This document shows positions 24,001 to 35,979 of a stretch of DNA of 64,000 nt, piece by piece (positions within the stretch are counted from its first letter, which is position 1; each line of letters starts with the position of its first letter). The notes under the pieces were generated by a model. The model did no database searches and was not told the DNA's origin. It worked only from the letters and a program-made list of their open reading frames with translations. The DNA is from Thermothielavioides terrestris NRRL 8126 (lineage: Eukaryota; Ascomycota; Sordariomycetes; Sordariales; Chaetomiaceae): positions 2,170,001 to 2,234,000 of the forward strand of contig NC_016461.1 of assembly GCF_000226115.1 (NCBI RefSeq), read 5' to 3'. The translations under genes were made by a program, and so were the position numbers.

Positions 24001-27000
24001 CGATCAATCCGCCGTTAGCGATGTTGCCCAGGAGGTGGCTCACACTCAGGAGCCTGAGGCTGCACAGCCACCACAAGAACCGGATGCGCAGGCTGAGCCG
24101 GAGATCACCTCCGGCAAGAAGTCCAAGAAGGGAAAGAAGAAGAAGCAGGCGTCTCAGTCCGGAGACACCCTGCCTGAACCGGAGTCTCTTAGCGCATCCG
24201 AGCAACCCACCGCTGAACCTGCCATCGAAGCCGCGCCTTCACCGACAGAGGATGTTCCGGCTGATGTGACGCCGCAAGAGTCCACCAGCGCCAGGGAGGA
24301 CCAGCCGGTTGAGCAGGTGGCTGAAGACGCCGGCGTCGAGGCCGCGCCTGCCAAGAAGTCCAAGAAGGACAAAAAGAAAAAGAAGGCGGCTCTCCAATCC
24401 GAATCAGAACTTGCCTCTGGCGTCCATACACCGGTTGTTGAAGAGCCCGCTTCCCATCTGCCGGCCGAGGTCCAGGAGCCTGCGCAAGACGTGCCTGAGC
24501 CGGTCGTTGAGGCTGTTGAGGAAACCCGTGAGCTCCCTGTTGATGAAGCTCAAAGTTCTGCCCAGCCATCTGCGGAGAATCTCCCTGAGACACCAGAGCC
24601 TCCAGTTGAGACAGCTCAGGACGTGGAGCCCGAAGCTTCACCCAGCCAGGAAGCGGCAGTGGAGGAGTTGCCGGCGAAGAAGAGCAAGAAGAAAAAGAAG
24701 GGCAAAGGCTCCAAGGCTGCTGACTCTGAACCGGTGTCTGGCACTGCGACACCGATTGTGGAAGAGTCAAGCCCTGCCGCGGAGTCCGAGCCTGGCTCGT
24801 CTGAGCTTGTGCAAGAATCCAAGCCTGCTCCGGAAATTGAGGCAACGGTCGTCGAAGAACCGCCGGCGCAGTCGGCTGAGGAGAGTGAACCGCGGCCCGG
24901 ATCCACTACGCAGGAACCGCAGGAGATTGAGGAGCCAGCTGCTGCCGTCAACGAGCCCCCTGCACAGTCCGCTGAGGGAAGCACCCCAGTTGAAGAACAA
25001 GGAGCGCAACCTGATGCCGCCCAACCAGAGGCTTCAGTCGAAGGCGCGCGGGATGTTCCTGTCAGTGGCAAAAAGGGCAAGAAGAAGAAGAAGGGCAAGA
25101 GTGCCAAGGACTCTGAGCCTGCACCTGCCGCTCCGGCTGATGAAGCCGCGCCCGTTGCCGAAGAGCCCGCTCCCGCTGCCGAGGACTCGCTTCAGGGTCC
25201 TGAGGAGGCGCGATCTTCCCCCGGGGAAACCAGTCAACCGATCGAACACGCTATTACGGAAGCACAAACAGCGGAGACCGAGCCCATGGCCGAGACCACC
25301 CAACCCCTGGTCGAGCCCGTCCAGCTCGACGCGCCCTCCGAGGAGCCTCAAGACGTCCCGGCTACCAAGAAGTCCAAAAAGGAGAAGAAAAAGAAGGGCA
25401 AGGGTGTTAAGGTTGTTGCTGACTCGGAGCCTGTCTCCCCTGGCGCAGCGACTCCTGTCGAGGAGTCTGTCCCGGTCGTCGAGGATCAGCCCGCTCATAC
25501 CGCCGAGGACATGGCTCCAGGCACTGAGGAAGAGCCCCCTTCCACTGTCCCCGAAGCAACACCTCTTGTCGAGGAGTCCGCACCGCCTGCCGCTGAGGAA
25601 CCGAAAGAGCCGGAGCAGTCCCGCACTTCCTTGGACAGCACGGCCGAGCCCGCGAGCGATGCTCCTCAACCCGAGCCAGAGCCTGCTCAGCGAGAAACAC
25701 AATCTGGGGAGGCTGAGGAAGGGTCAACTGGCAAGAAGTCCAAGAAAAAGAAGAAGAAGAGCAAGGGCGCCAAGAGTCCTGAACCAGACCTCGAGGCCGA
25801 GCCTGCCCCAGCTTCTTCCCTGCCTTCCGAGGATCAGCCTGCTGCTGTTCATGAGGTTGCGCCGGCTGCCGAGGAAGCGCCGGCCACTGTTGCAGAACCA
25901 TCTAGCGGCGTCCCCGAAGAGCCCAGCCCTCCAGTCCCGGACCTTCCTAGCGAACCGGTCCCTGACCTTCCTAGTGATCCGGTCCCAGACCTTCCTAGTG
26001 ATCCGGTCCCAGACCTTCCCAGCGACCCGGCCCCCGACGTTCCCAGCGCTCCTGTTCCTGACGTGCCCAGCGCGCCTGTTCATGATGCGCCGGGCGAACC
26101 TGTCCCTCGCGAACCAACTTTTTCCGTCCCTGACCTGGAAGAGGCTTCGACTCAACAAAACGCAAAGAGCGAGGAGGACAAGACAGATCACGACCATGAC
26201 AAGTCAAGCGATCCTGTGCCCGAGGTTCCGAGTGCTCCGGTCCCTGATGTACCGAGCACTACTGTCCCTGACGTGCCGAGCGAACCTGTCCCCGAGCAGC
26301 CAAAAGCCGCTTCTCCTGAACCGGAAGAAGCTCCAGCTCAGCAAACCAAGAAGAGCAAGAAGGACAAGAAGAAGAAGAAGGGCAAAGGTTCACAGACGGT
26401 CGAGTTGGAGTCCCAAGAACAGTCCTTGCCGGCGACTCCGGCCCCTGAGGAAGCCTCCGCTATCGCCGATGAGCCCACTCCAATCGCTGAGGAACCTACC
26501 CCTTCGGGCGAGGAGCCCGGCACCGTCACCCCTGAGCCAACTCCTGCCGCTCAGGAGTCTGAAGGAACCGCCCCGGCCATCGGTGAACAGGCCTTGTCCG
26601 CTCAGGAGACATCCCAGGGAGATGTGCAGCCCGAGGAGAGCTGGGATCCTCCGGCCAAGAAGTCCAAAAAGAAGGGCAAGAAGGGTAAAGGCAAGGCTGC
26701 CGAGGCTGATCCTGAACCTGAGCCGGAGACAACGACCGAACCAGTTCCTGACGTCGTACCGGGGATCGTGGAAGAGCCCCGTCCTGCCTCCGAGGAGCCG
26801 ACTCCTCCTGCCGAAGAGGTCATTGCCCCTACGGAGAAGACCGTTGTCCCCGTAGAAGAACCCGCCGTTTCCACTCCTGCTCTTGATGAGACAACGCTAG
26901 TGCCCGAGGTGCCGCAGCAGCAAACGCAGGCTGAGGACGAGGGGGCAGTGCCCGCTAAGAAGTCCAAGAAAGACAAGAAGAAGAAAGGGAAGAAGGCTCC

Positions 27001-30000
27001 CGAGCCTGAGCCTGAACCTGAATCGCAGCCCGTTGCCGAGGTTACATCCGCTTCGGTGGAGGAGCCGACCGATTCCACAGAAGAAGCCGCCCCTGATCTT
27101 GGGCCCGTTCCTGCTGCTGAAGAGTCTGCCCACGTCTTGGAGGAGGCGCCAACTGCTCCTGTCAACGAACTCAGTGTTGATGTCAAGGAGTCTGAGCCGG
27201 CAGCCGAACAGCCTGTTGTCGTCGAGGACACTAAGCCGGAGTCACCTCAGCAAGAGACGCAGGCCGCCGACGAGTTGACTGCGCCGGTTAAGAAATCCAA
27301 GAAGGACAAGAAGAAAAAAGGCAAGGGCGCCAAGACGGCTGAACTCGAACAGGTTCCTTCTGATGCACCAACCCCGGTGGAAGAGACAACTCCAGTTCCG
27401 GAAGATACCGGCATCATTCCCGAGCCTCCTGCCGTTCCTCGGGAACCCGAGCTTGAGACTCCTGCCGAGATACCTACGGCTGAACCAATCACGACTGAGC
27501 AGGCAGAAGCGGCTGTTGTTGAGGAAGGAATCCCGGCTGAGCCGATTCAGGAGGCACAGGCGGAGCCCGAGCCCGAGCAAATTCCGGACCTGCCTGTCAA
27601 GAAGTCCAAGAAGGACAAGAAAAAGAAGGGCAAAGCGTCCAAGGCTGTCGAATCCGAGGAGTCGGGCGCAAGCACTCCCGCTGTTCTTGAGGAGCCAACC
27701 ACTGTGGCGGAAGAGCCGATCGCCCGAGAGCCCGTCGGTGAGGCTTCGGCGGAAACCGCAGCAGAAAGCCCTGAAGAAGCTCCCGCTGGAGCAGCCGAGC
27801 CGGCTTCCGAACAGTCCGTTGTCGAATCCCCGCCACCTGGGCTCATTTCTGATCCTGTTTTGCCCAACCTCGAGGAGTCCGCCCCTTCTTCGCATGAACA
27901 GGAGGCTCTACAAGAACCATCCTTCGAGCCTCGCCAAGTCACACACGAGCCAACGGTTGAGCACCCTCCTTCCACTACCATCGCTGATGAGCATACTGCA
28001 GCACCGGAGGCTGTCTCTGAGCCACAGGTTGATGACGACTTTGGTGTCCCGGTCAAAAAGAAGAAGAGCAAAAAGGCGAAGAAAACATCCGTTTCGGAGC
28101 CTGCTTCTGGGGATGCCACGCCCGCAGTTGAGGAACAATCTATCCCGGCTCAGCCTGGAACCGACACCAAAGAAGTCACCGTCGCAGAGCCATCAGCCAG
28201 CGCCGAAGTTGTCGCTGATGTCACCAAGGAGGCACCCGATACTTCTCCGATGGAAATCCCCGAGGGAGCAGCATCAGAGCAGCCGAGCAAGAAGTCCAAA
28301 AAGAGCAAGAAAAAGAAGGGCTCAAAGATCTCCGACTCAGAACCCGCTTCTGGCACAATCACTCCTGCCCAGGAACCACTTGGTCCGGACGTGACGCCTG
28401 TGGTTGCGGAGACCGGCAGCATTCAAGAAGCGGTTCCCGAGTCCAAAGGCGGCCCTGCAGGGGACAGCGATGACACTGTGCCCTTGTCTGCTGAACCAGA
28501 ACAGGTGAGTTTTAGTTCTCAAAGATGAGAAACCAAGAGGGGTTGCCATGCTAACAATCATCTCACAGTTGTCTGAGGCCGTCTCCCCGGATGCTCTGGA
28601 ACCTGTTACTGCTGAGGCTGCCCAGCCAGTTGAGCCGCCTGAGACACCCGCGCAGGTCGAGGCTGTCCAGCTCCAGCCTGAAGTCCAACCTGAAGGAAGC
28701 CAGTCTGAGGAAACCCCTGAAACCGTCAAGGTCGAGGTGCAGCCGGAGGAGGCTCAGGAAGTCCCCGCCAAGAAAAGCAAAAAGGACAAGAAAAAGAAGG
28801 GCAAAACCAAGCTTGCCGAGACCCAAGCTGAACCCGAGCCCGAGTCGCCTAGCACTCCGCCACCCGACACATCTGATTCTCCCGACGGGAAGGATCTTGC
28901 TCCTGTTGCTGCTGAGGATGCCGGCAGCAGCCAGGCTGAAGTCCCAGAGCCATCCGTTCCCGAAGTCTCTGAAGCGCACCAGCAGGAGCAGCCCGAGAAT
29001 CCTCCGCAAGAGGTCGTCGAAGAGACGTGGACGGCACCGACCAAGAAGGCGAAGAAGGACAAGAAAAAGAAGGGCAAGGGCTCCAAGCCTGCTGAGCCCA
29101 AGCCTGAGGCTGAAGACAAGGCTGTCCTTGAACCTGTCCCCGAGCCTGAGCCTGAGGCTGAAGACAAGGCTGTCCTTGAACCTGTCCCCGAGCCTGTGCC
29201 CGAGACCGAACCACAACCGGTCGCCACTGCTCAGCTGGATGATCCTGATCCTGCCCTCTCCGAGGAGCCTGTTGTTGCTGCTGCGGAGGTGCCAATCCTC
29301 AGTACTGAAACTTCTGGTCAGGAGTCTACCTCTCAAACGCCCGATGTGCTTCAGCAGCAGGAACCCGAGAAGAGTCCGCAAGTGGAGTCTGAGGACTTCG
29401 AGGTCGTCTCAGCACCAAAAAAGGAAAAGAAAGACAAGAAGAAGAAGCGCAAGAGCAAGGCTGCCGAAACGGAGCCTGTTTCGGAGTCTCTTCCTGAACC
29501 CGTGCCAGAGGCTGTTGCTGAGCCCGAGTTGACTGCCGTCCCGGAGCAAGCCGTCGTTGTGCTGGGAGAGTCCGAGACAGTCCCGCGTACTGTCATTGGT
29601 GAGGAATCTGCTCCCATCACGCAGGAGACCAGCCAGGAAGCCGTCCTTGAGACGCCGGTTGCCCAATCAAGGGAACTCGACCTTGCACCGGCGCAGCAAC
29701 TCGAGGAGACGTGGGATGTACCGACCAAGAAGGGCAAGAAAGCCAAGAAGGACAAGAAGAGCAAGACTGCCGAGTCCGCGTCGGAACCTGCCGCCGCGCT
29801 TGCTCCAGAAACCGCGCTGGAACCTTCTCATGAGCCTGAGCCGAGCGCTGCCGTGGAACTGGTTGTCGCCGAACCTGAACTTCCCGAGGCCGCCATCGAG
29901 GCTGAAGCACCAGTCACCGTTCGGGTCCAAACCCCAGAACCGGGCCTCGAAGCTGCCGGTGAGCAGTCACTTGAACTCGGCATGGCGCCGGAGACTCAGC

Positions 30001-33000
30001 CTGAGGAGAGCCGGGATGTGCCAGCCAAAAAGGGAAAGAAAGACAAAAAGGCGAAGAAGAACAAGAACAAGACTGCTTCTTCCGAGCCAGAACAGGAGCG
30101 CGCATCCGAGACCGTCCTTGGATCTGCTGCAGAACCCGAGCTGGGCGCACCTGTCGGACAACAGACCGCCACCGAGACCGAGGCGCCCGCCACCGCTTCT
30201 GAGGACCAGTCCGTGATCCGTCCCCAGGGTGACCACCAAGAAATCAGCTTCGAGACTACAGAACCCCAGCCAAAGGAGCTCGGCAGCGCATCTGAGCAAC
30301 CACAGCAAAACGAGACGTCGTGGGCTGTCCCGGCCAAGAAGAGCAAGAAGGACAAGAAGAAAAAGGCCAAGGCCAAGGAGGCTTCGCCCGAGCCCGAGCC
30401 TGGACCTGAGCCGGAGTCGTCCCCGATCGCAGCTGGGGAGCCTTCTGCACCTGTTGCTCTCGAAGCTGAGCCAGCGACTTCTGTTGAGGCAATTGTTGAG
30501 ACCGACATTGCTGTCGCCCCGGAGCCGGTTGCTGAGCCTATCAGCGAACCTGTCGTCGAGTCCATCACAGAGTCTGCGCCTGAACCTCCTCACGAACCCG
30601 TCTTTGAGCATGCCGCAGTGGTTACCCTCGAACCGGCTGTGGAGCGTGCGCCGGAGTCCGTTGCAGAGCCTGTTGTGGAAGCAGTGACGGAATCTGTTAC
30701 CACCCATGTTGCAGACCCTGCTGTAGACGTTGTCGTTCAGTCCGCAGCGGAGTCTGCAGAACCCGTCACCGAGTTCAGCCAAGATGCACAGGACGACGCC
30801 AAGGTGCTGCCGACCAAGAAGTCGAAGAAGGACAAGAAGAAAAAGGGCAGCAAACAGACCGCGCCCGAAGCCGCTCTCGAAGTGACAACGGACAGCCCCC
30901 CTCAAGACGACCTCAGCACTTCTCCATCTGCAGAACCCGAGCTTCTTGCGGAGTCAACCAGCCGCGATGTCCCTGCCGAGCAGCCCAGCCAAGCCGAGCC
31001 ACAGGGCGATGACCACGGGGTGGAGCCCGCCAAGAAGCCGAAGAAGGGCAAGAAGAAGGGCAAGAAGGCCGCTTCTGAGGTCGAGACGGAGGCGTCGGCC
31101 GCAGGAACCGAACAAGTCCTTGATGTTCCGGAGCCCCGGGACACCGCTCTCGACGAGGACGACAATAACGCGGCCATCTTTGGCGGGCCGAGCCGGGAAG
31201 ATGATGGTTCTTCGCCCGTCAAGGAGGCCGGGCCTGAAGAGCTCGGCTTCGCACACCCTGGAGAAACGTCGGAGGAGAAGAAGGGCAAGGAGGCTGAGGG
31301 CGAGACTGAGGCCGAGGCCCCGAGCTTGGAGGGTGCTGTTGAGCCTGTTGATACCGAGGGCATAACAGTTCGTCAGGCAGCGGAAGAGTCTGAGTCTGCC
31401 CCGGCTGACGTGCAGCACGCTGGCGATGTCACTGTTCCGGAAAGCATCCCCGAGGACACAGTTAGGAAGGATGAGGACGTCCTGGAGTTCACTGGCAAGA
31501 AATCGAAGAAGGACAAGAAAAAGAAGGGGAAGAAGAGCGACTCTGCCCCGGCTTCCGGCTCGGACACTCCACAGGCCCTCAATGACACGCCCGCCGCTGG
31601 TGACGCCCAGCCCGCCGCAGCGCTTGCTGCGGCTGTGGCGGCGGGAGCTGCTGCACTCGCAGACGATGGGGCGGCGACGCCAAAGGACGCCGGTGCAGAC
31701 GACTCTGGCGTTGCCAGCAAGAAATCCAAGAAAGACAAAAAGAGAAAGGGCAAAGGCACAGGCACAGGCACAGGCACAGGCGCGGCTACTGATGAGATGC
31801 CAGCGGAGACCAGCAGGGACGTCGAACAACCTCCAGCTGATCACGAGAAGCAGCCGGAGCTGGTGGCCGAAGCTACACCCTCACCTTCCACGCAGCTCAT
31901 GGATGCCAAGCAGCCAGGCAGCAGCAGACCACACTCACCGGCGCCCCCAGAAACAATCGACCTCCACCCTGCCGTCTCCGAAGCCGTGCAGAAGTCTCCC
32001 CTCGCAGCACCAGCCCCCGACCCGGGCCCCGCCACGGCGACAACAACAGCAACAACAACGATCGGCCTAGGCCTGATTCCCGACCCGCCGGAGCCGTACC
32101 CGGAGGACGCGCCGTCGCCGAAGCTCCTGACCGCGCTGCAGTCTCCACAGTCGCTGGACACGCAGGTCGAGGCGTCGCGGGACGGCAGCAGTGCTACGCA
32201 AGTCGGCATCCAGCATGAGCGGCCGTTTGGGTATGAGGTGCCTCGGAAGAAGGCTAGGACGGAGCCGCTCGAGGAGGAGACGAAGAAGGAAGAAGAGGGT
32301 GTGAGGACGCAAGATAATCTTGAGGAGAAGGGGAGGGAGAAGCCGGCAGAGGATGCGGCGCTCGTGGCTGCGGCGGCGGGCGTGCTCACTGGAGTGGCGT
32401 TGTTGGTGGAGAAATTTGGTGGCGGGGTGGCTATGAAGAAGAGGAAGGGGAGGGAGGGAGACGCGAAGGGTGTGCACGAGCGCGAGGTGGAGCAGATGGA
32501 GATGGAGACGCAGATGGATGAACGACGTGAGAGAGCACCTGCGGAGAGTGTGGTTGCGCACGAGACTGGGGAGGTTGGCTCGGAGCCGACGAGAGAGATG
32601 GAAGGGGGACAGAAGGGAGAAGAGCGAAGCAGAGAAGCTGAGGAGCTCAGGAAGATGGACGTGGAGGAATCTTGGGAGCCAGCACAGAGGAGCGCGGACA
32701 CGGAGGAATCAGTCAAGATGGAGGTGGATGAGCAGGGCAGCAAAGCAGCGGAGGAAAGGCAAGCAGATGTCGAGGAGCGGCCGACCAATACGGAGAGTCT
32801 TCCCGAGGGCCCGGGCCTGGGTCGTATGGACTCGGAAACGATCCCCAGGTCACTCAGAGACCCGTCGGCGGCAGGAGAGCCGTCAGAGAAGGAAAAGAAG
32901 GAGCGGCGGGCTCGCACACCATCACCGGAGCCCGTGCAGCGAGCCTTTTCATTCCCGGACGACATTGCGGACGAAGAGGTGTTCAGCACCAGGGAGATCG

Positions 33001-35979
33001 AGGCAGACCACACGAAGGAGGCGGAGCCTTCGCCAGACGACCCGGTCCGCATCCCGCCGCTGTCTAGCTTCTCCGAGTTCATGCGGTCACAGACCAGCCT
33101 GGCGCCGGTGCAAGAGGAGCTCTCAGACGACGACGACAACGAGCCAGCCAAGCAACAGCCCCAGCAATTACCGACTCAAAGCACGACACAGAACAAGACG
33201 CGGGCTACACCACGGGGCATACGACGCATCCCAGAGACGGCCGAACTGCAGCGGGACAGCGGCTTCTCGTCGGGCTCACCTCACCAGTCGCGGCGCATCC
33301 AGAGCGACGTCCATGACGACGAGATGATCCGCGACAGCGGAGTGCACCTCCGCGAGTCGCTGGAGGATATGGCCACGCCAGTTCGCGAGAGCCGCCGGTC
33401 GCTGTCGCCGCGGATCCCGATCTCTCCCGAGGAGCGGCTTTCCGCGCAGACACCGCGCAACAACAACGATGCAGAGCGCCTTCTCAGGCGGTCACCGCTC
33501 AGTGGGGGCCCTGCTGTGGTTGGGCTTGGGCCCGAGACCCCACGCCTGCACGAGCCCTCACCGCCGCCTCAAACGCCCGAGCCAGAGAAGCTACAGGTGG
33601 CCAAGAAGCGGGTCGCAGCTCCCTCCAGCTCCACCGGTGCAGCACCAATGGCACCAGCAGCACCGCTCGCACCTGCCAACACAGGTGCTGCTGGCGCTGC
33701 GACTGGCGCCTCGGCTGCCAGCCCGCGCAGCCTGTCAGACAGCGCGCACCAGGTGCCACGGCCCGCCGACCCCACTCCGCGCCGGGTGTCGTCCAATACC
33801 AGCGTGGCCCGCCTGCGCACACCCGAGCCGGTGCATGCCGCTGTGCTGCGGCCTGACAGTCCAGGCAGCCTCCGCTCGCCGGCTGGCACGCCATCCCCGC
33901 TGCAGCTCCGCCGAATGGACAAACGCGCCAGCGGTGACCTGCGGGCCCTGTCCCTGAGCCACAGCCAGCGGGATCTGGCTGCCAAGGCCCGCGAACACAG
34001 CGCCCACGAAAAGCAGCGGCCCGCCACGCCCCACAGCGGTGCTGCGATTGCCGCACTGGGAGGAGCAGCTCTGCTGACACGCTCGTCGCCTTCACCGTCG
34101 CCAGCTACCGCTACCTCTGCCGCCGCGAGAACCTCGCGCAACACAACGCCCGTCGCAAATGAGGGCCGCGTGCGAGCCAAGGACATGACCGATGTCTACG
34201 TAAGTTTTTCTTTCTTTTGTTTTTAATTTCCTTTCTACGTGTATTTCTTTATCGCTTGATCTCCCAATTCCATTCAATTCTCCAGTGCTGACCCGATTCC
34301 GGCCCCAGGATGGCTTTGGCGAGGGCCGCATCGGCTCGCCGCGGTCGCCGACGCGTCCGCACAGCATGCGCCGGCGGCAGAGCATGCAGGTGCTCGAGCT
34401 CGAAGCCCGTGTCGAGCAGCTGCTGGCCGAGAACCGCATGCTCGCCGAAGCCCGCGCCCAGGCCGAGTCGTCGCTCACCCACCGCAGCGCCTCCGCGCTG
34501 GCCGAGCGCGACACCGAGATCGAGTCGCTCAAGCGCATGCTCAAGGAGGCCAATGAGGTCATTGACCGCCTGAAGCAGACCAACGAGGGCCTGCGCAGCT
34601 CCACCTCGGCCATCGCCGTCAAGCACCACGACGAGGTGCGCCGGCTCGAGGCCGGCCACGCCCAGACCGCCCGCGAGCTCGAGCTGGCCCGCGACGCCGC
34701 CGCCCAGGCCGCCCGCGAGCTGCACGACAAGGACGCCGAGCTCGCCCAGCTGCGCGCCCAGCTCGAGGCCTCCGCGGCCCAAGTCCGCGACCTGCAGCAG
34801 CAGATCCTCGCCCAGGCCCGCCCGGTCGACGACCCGGACTTCCTCGACATCCACGACATCGACTACTTCGACCACCGCTGCCAGCAGCTGTGCGCCCACG
34901 TGCAGCAGTGGGTGCTGCGCTTCTCCAAGTTCAGCGATATGCGCGCCTGCCGCCTGACGTCGGAGCTCAGCGACGAGAAGCTGATCGACCGGCTCGACAA
35001 CACCATCCTCGACGGCTCCAACGTCGACAGCTTCCTCAACGACCGCGTCCGCCGCCGCGACATCTTCATGAGCATGACCATGACCATGATCTGGGAGTTC
35101 GTCTTCACCCGCTACCTCTTCGGCATGGACCGCGAGCAGCGCCAAAAGCTCAAGCAGCTCGAGAAGCAGCTCCTCGAGGTCGGCCCACCGCACGCCGTGC
35201 GCCAATGGCGCGCCGTCACGCTGACCCTGCTCTCGCGCCGCCCCGGCTTCAAGAAGCAGCGCGACCAGGACACCGAGGCGGTCGTGCAGGCCGTGCTCGA
35301 CACCCTGTCCAAGATCCTGCCGCCGCCCTCCCACCTCGAGGACCAGATCCACAGCCAGCTGCGCCGCGTCATGCGCGAGGCCGTCGGCCTCGCCATCGAG
35401 ATGCGCTGCCAGCGCGCCGAGTACATGATGCTGCCGCCGCAGGAGCCCGAGTACGACGACGCGGGCGAGCTCGTCGAGACGGTCCCCTTCAACGCCGCGC
35501 TCATGAACGAGGCCTCGAATGCCGCTTCCGCTGCTGCGGGCGGAGGCGGCGGCCCGTCCAACGAGGAGCTCCAGGCCGCCGGCGCCATCGTCCGCGTCGT
35601 GCTGTTCCCCCTCGTCCTGCGCAAGGGCGACGACGCCGGCCGCGGCGACGACGAGATCGTCGTCACCCCCGCCCAGGTGCTCGTCGCGCCGCCGCACGGC
35701 GGGCTCGGCCCCGCGAGCAGGCGGGGCTCGCCCGCTGCCGCCGGCGGCGGCGACAGTGCGCTTAGCGCTGCTGGTGGTAATGATGGCGCGAAGGGCAAGA
35801 ATGTGAGGCTGTTGACGCCCATCTCGGAGCCCGGCGGCGTCAGCCTCGAGGCGAGGAGCATTGGCGGCGCCAGCGCCGGCGACAGGAGTCCTAGGCACGG
35901 TCCGAGTGGCGGCAGCAGCGTCGGTCGCGGGCCGGCGCAGAGCGATGTCAGTATGGAAGGAGGCGGTGGCTATCTCTGA
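12050..35979 (+). CDS. lah: Giant leashin-like Woronin body tether (involucrin repeat protein), unsplit
   Basis: Leashin links Woronin bodies to the cell cortex or septal pore so that injured hyphae can be plugged; in Neurospora the locus is split into lah-1 and lah-2, while Aspergillus has one giant gene. Exons 12050-28504, 28569-34199, 34309-35979; introns of 64 nt (GTGAGT, GCTAAC, CACAG) and 109 nt (GTAAGT, GCTGAC, CCCAG), both phase 0. Predicted 7,918 residues, or 7,894 if a 72-nt in-frame intron at 22401-22472 is removed. Order: Arg/Ser-rich N-terminus with SSSSSVDSDLAYG (about 65-115); Arg/Glu coiled coil (~620-860); seven LPPLPESRPGSP-type repeats (~1944-2195); about 35 lysine modules (KKSKKDKKKKGK type) separated by Pro/Glu/Ala spacers; a Ser/Pro-rich stretch; a coiled coil, then a conserved C-terminal domain (FLDIHDIDYFDHRC, RRRDIFMSMTMTMIWEFVF) in exon 3. 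The leashin name rests on architecture and N- and C-terminal motifs; an additional 5' exon is possible. Confidence 0.85.
13911..14640 (+). other. Arg/Glu-rich coiled-coil segment of leashin
   Basis: Residues ~620-865 of the giant protein are dominated by R, E and K with heptad-like spacing (blocks such as RELDELREKEARVREERL and RRMIEELQRQIELEKKRL). A long charged coiled coil in the N-terminal third would suit an extended tether or a self-association region. The function is inferred. Confidence 0.7.
17880..18635 (+). repeat. Seven-copy LPPLPESRPGSP protein repeat in leashin
   Basis: Seven diverged copies of a roughly 16-residue motif with an acidic lead, LPxLP, E/D-S/T, RPGSP and a small tail start near 17882, 17971, 18079, 18177, 18271, 18440 and 18575. 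Each carries an SP site and a proline core that could bind WW/SH3-type domains or be phosphorylated. The copies differ at the DNA level, so they are not a recent expansion. Confidence 0.8.
25948..26110 (+). repeat. PDLPSDPV octapeptide tandem repeat in leashin
   Basis: A 24-bp unit encoding PDLPSDPV-like octapeptides repeats about seven times; two adjacent copies are nearly identical in DNA. A related shorter block (VPDVPSAPV type) recurs at about 26213-26300. These are minisatellite-like expansions inside a coding exon. Confidence 0.8.
29103..29198 (+). repeat. Recent 48-bp tandem duplication in leashin
   Basis: Two adjacent 48-bp copies (29103-29150 and 29151-29198) differ only at the last codon and encode PEAEDKAVLEPVPEP twice. 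The near identity marks a very recent in-frame expansion. Confidence 0.9.

Larger units (their letters stand above)
16600..31770 (+). repeat. Array of about 35 lysine-rich modules in leashin
   Basis: Short basic blocks of the form KKSKKDKKKKGK (variants with G, E, R or A) recur about every 100 residues, densest between 24.1 and 31.8 kb. Spacers are acidic and proline-rich (P, E, A, V, T), often ending in a tryptophan- or valine-containing lead such as ETWDVPTKKGKK or ESWDPPAKKSKK. This alternating basic/acidic pattern is the involucrin-repeat signature used in automatic annotations. Confidence 0.85.

Noticed and set aside
34284..34308. Earlier acceptor CTCCAG at the last leashin intron
   Set aside because: It leads directly to an in-frame TGA; the next CAG at 34306-34308 keeps the frame and continues the protein.
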